This document shows, in pieces, positions 6,665 to 8,205 of a stretch of 8,205 bases of DNA. Below the pieces are notes generated by a model that searched no databases, had not been told where the DNA came from, and saw only the letters and a program-made list of their open reading frames with translations. The position numbers were made by a program, and so were the translations under genes. The stretch's first letter is position 1; each line of letters begins with the position of its first letter. The DNA comes from Spirochaetales bacterium (GTDB taxonomy: Bacteria > Spirochaetota > Spirochaetia > Treponematales > UBA12059): assembly GCA_016938515.1 (NCBI GenBank), contig JAFGUM010000290.1:1-8205 (forward strand), in the 5' to 3' direction.

Positions 6665-7027
6665 ATGACGGTATTCGGGGCCATGTGGGACGCTGGATCG
6701 TCACGACTGTTCCTCGCCGGCGAAGGAACCATTCCGATGTTCAGCGAAGGGCAGGTATACGTACTCGAACTCGAGCTGTTCGGGGTGTACCGTCTGCCGG
6801 TCGCCTTCAGGATAACCAGGATCGATACCGACAAAAAGATCATCGAGTTTGTGTACCTGAAGGTAAACAAGTCCAACGGGGTACAACGTATCCATTTCTT
6901 CAGCGAGCCAGGTGGCAATGGGACGGGATCGACGCGTTTCACCGTGCCATGGCCCGGCGTGGCGACTACGAGCTCCGCATCGTGGAGTAGTGTCTACTCC
7001 AAGCTTCGAGTACTTACTCTGATTTAG
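6665..7027 (+). CDS. Small conserved-looking protein, possibly SRPBCC-like, with probable frameshift
   Basis: The 120-codon frame begins with a plausible protein: hydrophobic and charged residues alternate as in beta strands (GQVYVLELELFGVYRLPVA, FRITRIDTDKKIIEFVYLKV), followed by NKSNGVQRIHFFSEPGGNGT up to about residue 87. This pattern recalls SRPBCC/START-like ligand-binding folds, but I do not recognise a named family. After residue 87 the sequence becomes rich in Ser, Thr and Val (ATTSSASWSSVYS) and looks non-native. The -1 frame carries on with better codons as IDAFHRAMARRGDYELRIVE and stops at 6990. One lost base near 6926 would explain this and would give GTRID at the junction and a product of about 108 residues. 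ATG 6665 is the only usual start after an in-frame stop at 6623; its ribosome binding site is poor. There is no signal peptide or membrane segment. It is divergent from the thr operon and convergent with the GNAT gene. Confidence 0.6.
   Translation: MTVFGAMWDAGSSRLFLAGEGTIPMFSEGQVYVLELELFGVYRLPVAFRITRIDTDKKIIEFVYLKVNKSNGVQRIHFFSEPGGNGTGSTRFTVPWPGVATTSSASWSSVYSKLRVLTLI
6983..7001. terminator. Perfect hairpin between convergent genes, possible terminator
   Basis: TGGAGTAG (6983-6990) and CTACTCCA (6994-7001) form an 8-bp perfect stem with a 3-base loop. It lies just before the stop of the GNAT gene (7014) and includes the TAG that ends the restored frame of the small plus-strand gene. No T-run follows on either strand, so if it terminates transcription it is not a classical intrinsic terminator. 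Confidence 0.35.
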
Positions 7028-8165
7028 CTGGTGGTATTGTCTTTTCATACACGCGGTACCTCTTGACGATTGTCATGGCCAGCTTCTCGAGCGCATTTCT
7101 TATACGCAGATTGTCTTCAAGGATGTAGTTGGCCTCAAGCCGAACCTTCCGAGGCGCCAGAGCCTCAAACAGCCTCAGATACAGCAGCACATCGAGCCCC
7201 CTACCCTGGTAACCCGGCAGAACGGCGAGCCCCCACAGCCGATAGTCACGCACGCGTCTTATTCCCGTAATGAGCCTGAGTACCCCCGTAGGAAAGAGCC
7301 TCCCCTGTATTCTCTTTATGATGATGTTGACGTCGGGAAAGCCGAGGCAGCACGCGACGGGGACACCCGCGTCTTCTACGAACCAGACGGCTGCCGGGTC
7401 CAGTATCGGTTTTAGATCCCGTACGACACCGGCCATTTCATCGCGCTCCACTGGCACGAATCCCCAGTTGCCGTCTACCCCTTCGTTGAGGATGGTTCGT
7501 ATGTATTCAGCGTCGCGCTCCAGCCTGGAAGGGTCAATAGGGCGCGTCGTAAGCGTCGGGTTGCGTTCCATCAGCATCGCCTGAAACCGCGAAAACCGTT
7601 CAGGGATGCTATAGCCTTCTCCAGCGTCGGCCTCGTAGGCGAGCAAATCCTGTACACCCAGGAAGCCGGCTTCGCGCATGAGCCTGTCATAGTACGGCGG
7701 GTTGTACGGCGACAGGTAGACGGGGGGTCGTCCAAACCCGTCCACAAGAAAGCCCCAGCATTCAGCCACCGGGTTTATGGGACCGCGAATCCGATTCGCC
7801 CCACGCTCGGCGAGCCAGGACACGGCGGCAGACAGGAGTGACCCGGAGACAGCGCTGTCGTCAACACTCTCAAACGAACCAAAAAAACCCGTCTTGCAGC
7901 CAAAGTGCTCATTAAAGCGAGGGTCGATGTATACCACGACCCTGCCAACCATCCTCTCTCCGCGCCAGGCGGCGAGCAGTTCGTGCTCCGAGCGATCGAG
8001 CACCGCGTTGTGCCCTGGCAGGTACGCGGTTCTTTCTACCGCGTACAGCGGAGGCACCCAGTTCTCATCGCTACGATAGAGTGACGATGGAAAACGCACA
8101 AACGCGCCAAGTTCGCGCCGACCGTGAATGCTCCTTATCTCTACGCCACCACCCTGTATGTTCAT
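7014..8165 (-). CDS. GNAT-superfamily acetyltransferase-like protein
   Basis: A 383-residue protein of a widespread uncharacterised group often annotated as GNAT N-acetyltransferase or hypothetical. Its N-terminal part shows the group's hallmarks: FVRFPSSLYRSDENWVPPL (22-40), GCKTGFFGSFE (89-99), RGPINPVAECWGFLVDGF (127-144) and SPYNPPYYDRLMREAGF (152-168). The C-terminal half holds the acetyl-CoA binding motif A, LAVLPGYQGRGLDVLL (313-328), with the Q-x-x-G-x-G/A-like loop QGRGLD. The acceptor substrate is unknown. It has no signal peptide or membrane helix and is presumably cytoplasmic. ATG 8165 is the only good start available, but no ribosome binding site precedes it, and relatives usually begin near the VEIR motif at residue 8, where the codon is GTA. 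It stands alone, convergent with the small plus-strand gene, with 40 bases visible upstream. Confidence 0.85.
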   Translation of the reverse strand: MNIQGGGVEIRSIHGRRELGAFVRFPSSLYRSDENWVPPLYAVERTAYLPGHNAVLDRSEHELLAAWRGERMVGRVVVYIDPRFNEHFGCKTGFFGSFESVDDSAVSGSLLSAAVSWLAERGANRIRGPINPVAECWGFLVDGFGRPPVYLSPYNPPYYDRLMREAGFLGVQDLLAYEADAGEGYSIPERFSRFQAMLMERNPTLTTRPIDPSRLERDAEYIRTILNEGVDGNWGFVPVERDEMAGVVRDLKPILDPAAVWFVEDAGVPVACCLGFPDVNIIIKRIQGRLFPTGVLRLITGIRRVRDYRLWGLAVLPGYQGRGLDVLLYLRLFEALAPRKVRLEANYILEDNLRIRNALEKLAMTIVKRYRVYEKTIPPAKSE

Positions 8166-8205
8166 GTATACAGTGTCGGTGAATATGACGCTATCGTTGA
8201 CATCA

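Noticed and set aside
6613..7048. Minus-strand open frames of 109 and 115 codons opposite the small plus-strand gene
   Set aside because: They have poor codon quality and no motifs, and the plus-strand frame reads as a better protein through 6925.

Overview
This window comes from a bacterial chromosome of moderately high GC. It holds six protein-coding genes and no sign of mobile elements, CRISPR arrays or RNA genes. The combination of a long-form (about 670 aa) urocanate hydratase, an E. coli-like ThrC and a ThrA-shaped homoserine dehydrogenase, together with frequent ATA and AGG codons, makes me lean weakly towards a free-living spirochaete-like or other anaerobic lineage. This is an inference; nothing here fixes the taxonomy.

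Left part (1-3069): hutU (urocanate hydratase, histidine degradation) runs on the minus strand and is cut by the left edge just before its C-terminal end. A LysR-type regulator of the ArgP/IciA branch is transcribed away from it. The 176-base space between them carries a candidate leaderless promoter for the regulator, a possible hutU promoter, and an inverted repeat that would overlap the control region of both.

Middle part (3107-6580, minus strand): a two-gene threonine operon, in the order homoserine dehydrogenase then threonine synthase. The homoserine dehydrogenase has the ThrA architecture, but its aspartokinase part is shortened and has lost the recognisable catalytic motifs, while both ACT-like regulatory segments and the dehydrogenase look intact. 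The 90-base gap between the two genes holds two copies of a 15-bp direct repeat. Aspartate phosphorylation must then be supplied by another aspartokinase elsewhere in the genome.

Right part (6581-8205): a short plus-strand gene for an unrecognised small soluble protein (possibly SRPBCC-like), divergent from the threonine operon and probably frameshifted near its 3' end. It converges on a minus-strand GNAT-type acetyltransferase-like protein that starts 41 bases from the right edge.

The most interesting item is the apparent conversion of a bifunctional ThrA into a homoserine dehydrogenase with a pseudokinase/ACT regulatory front end. The pairing of an ArgP-like regulator with hutU and the repeat inside the thr operon come next. 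I see no clear evidence for a wholly new multi-gene system.
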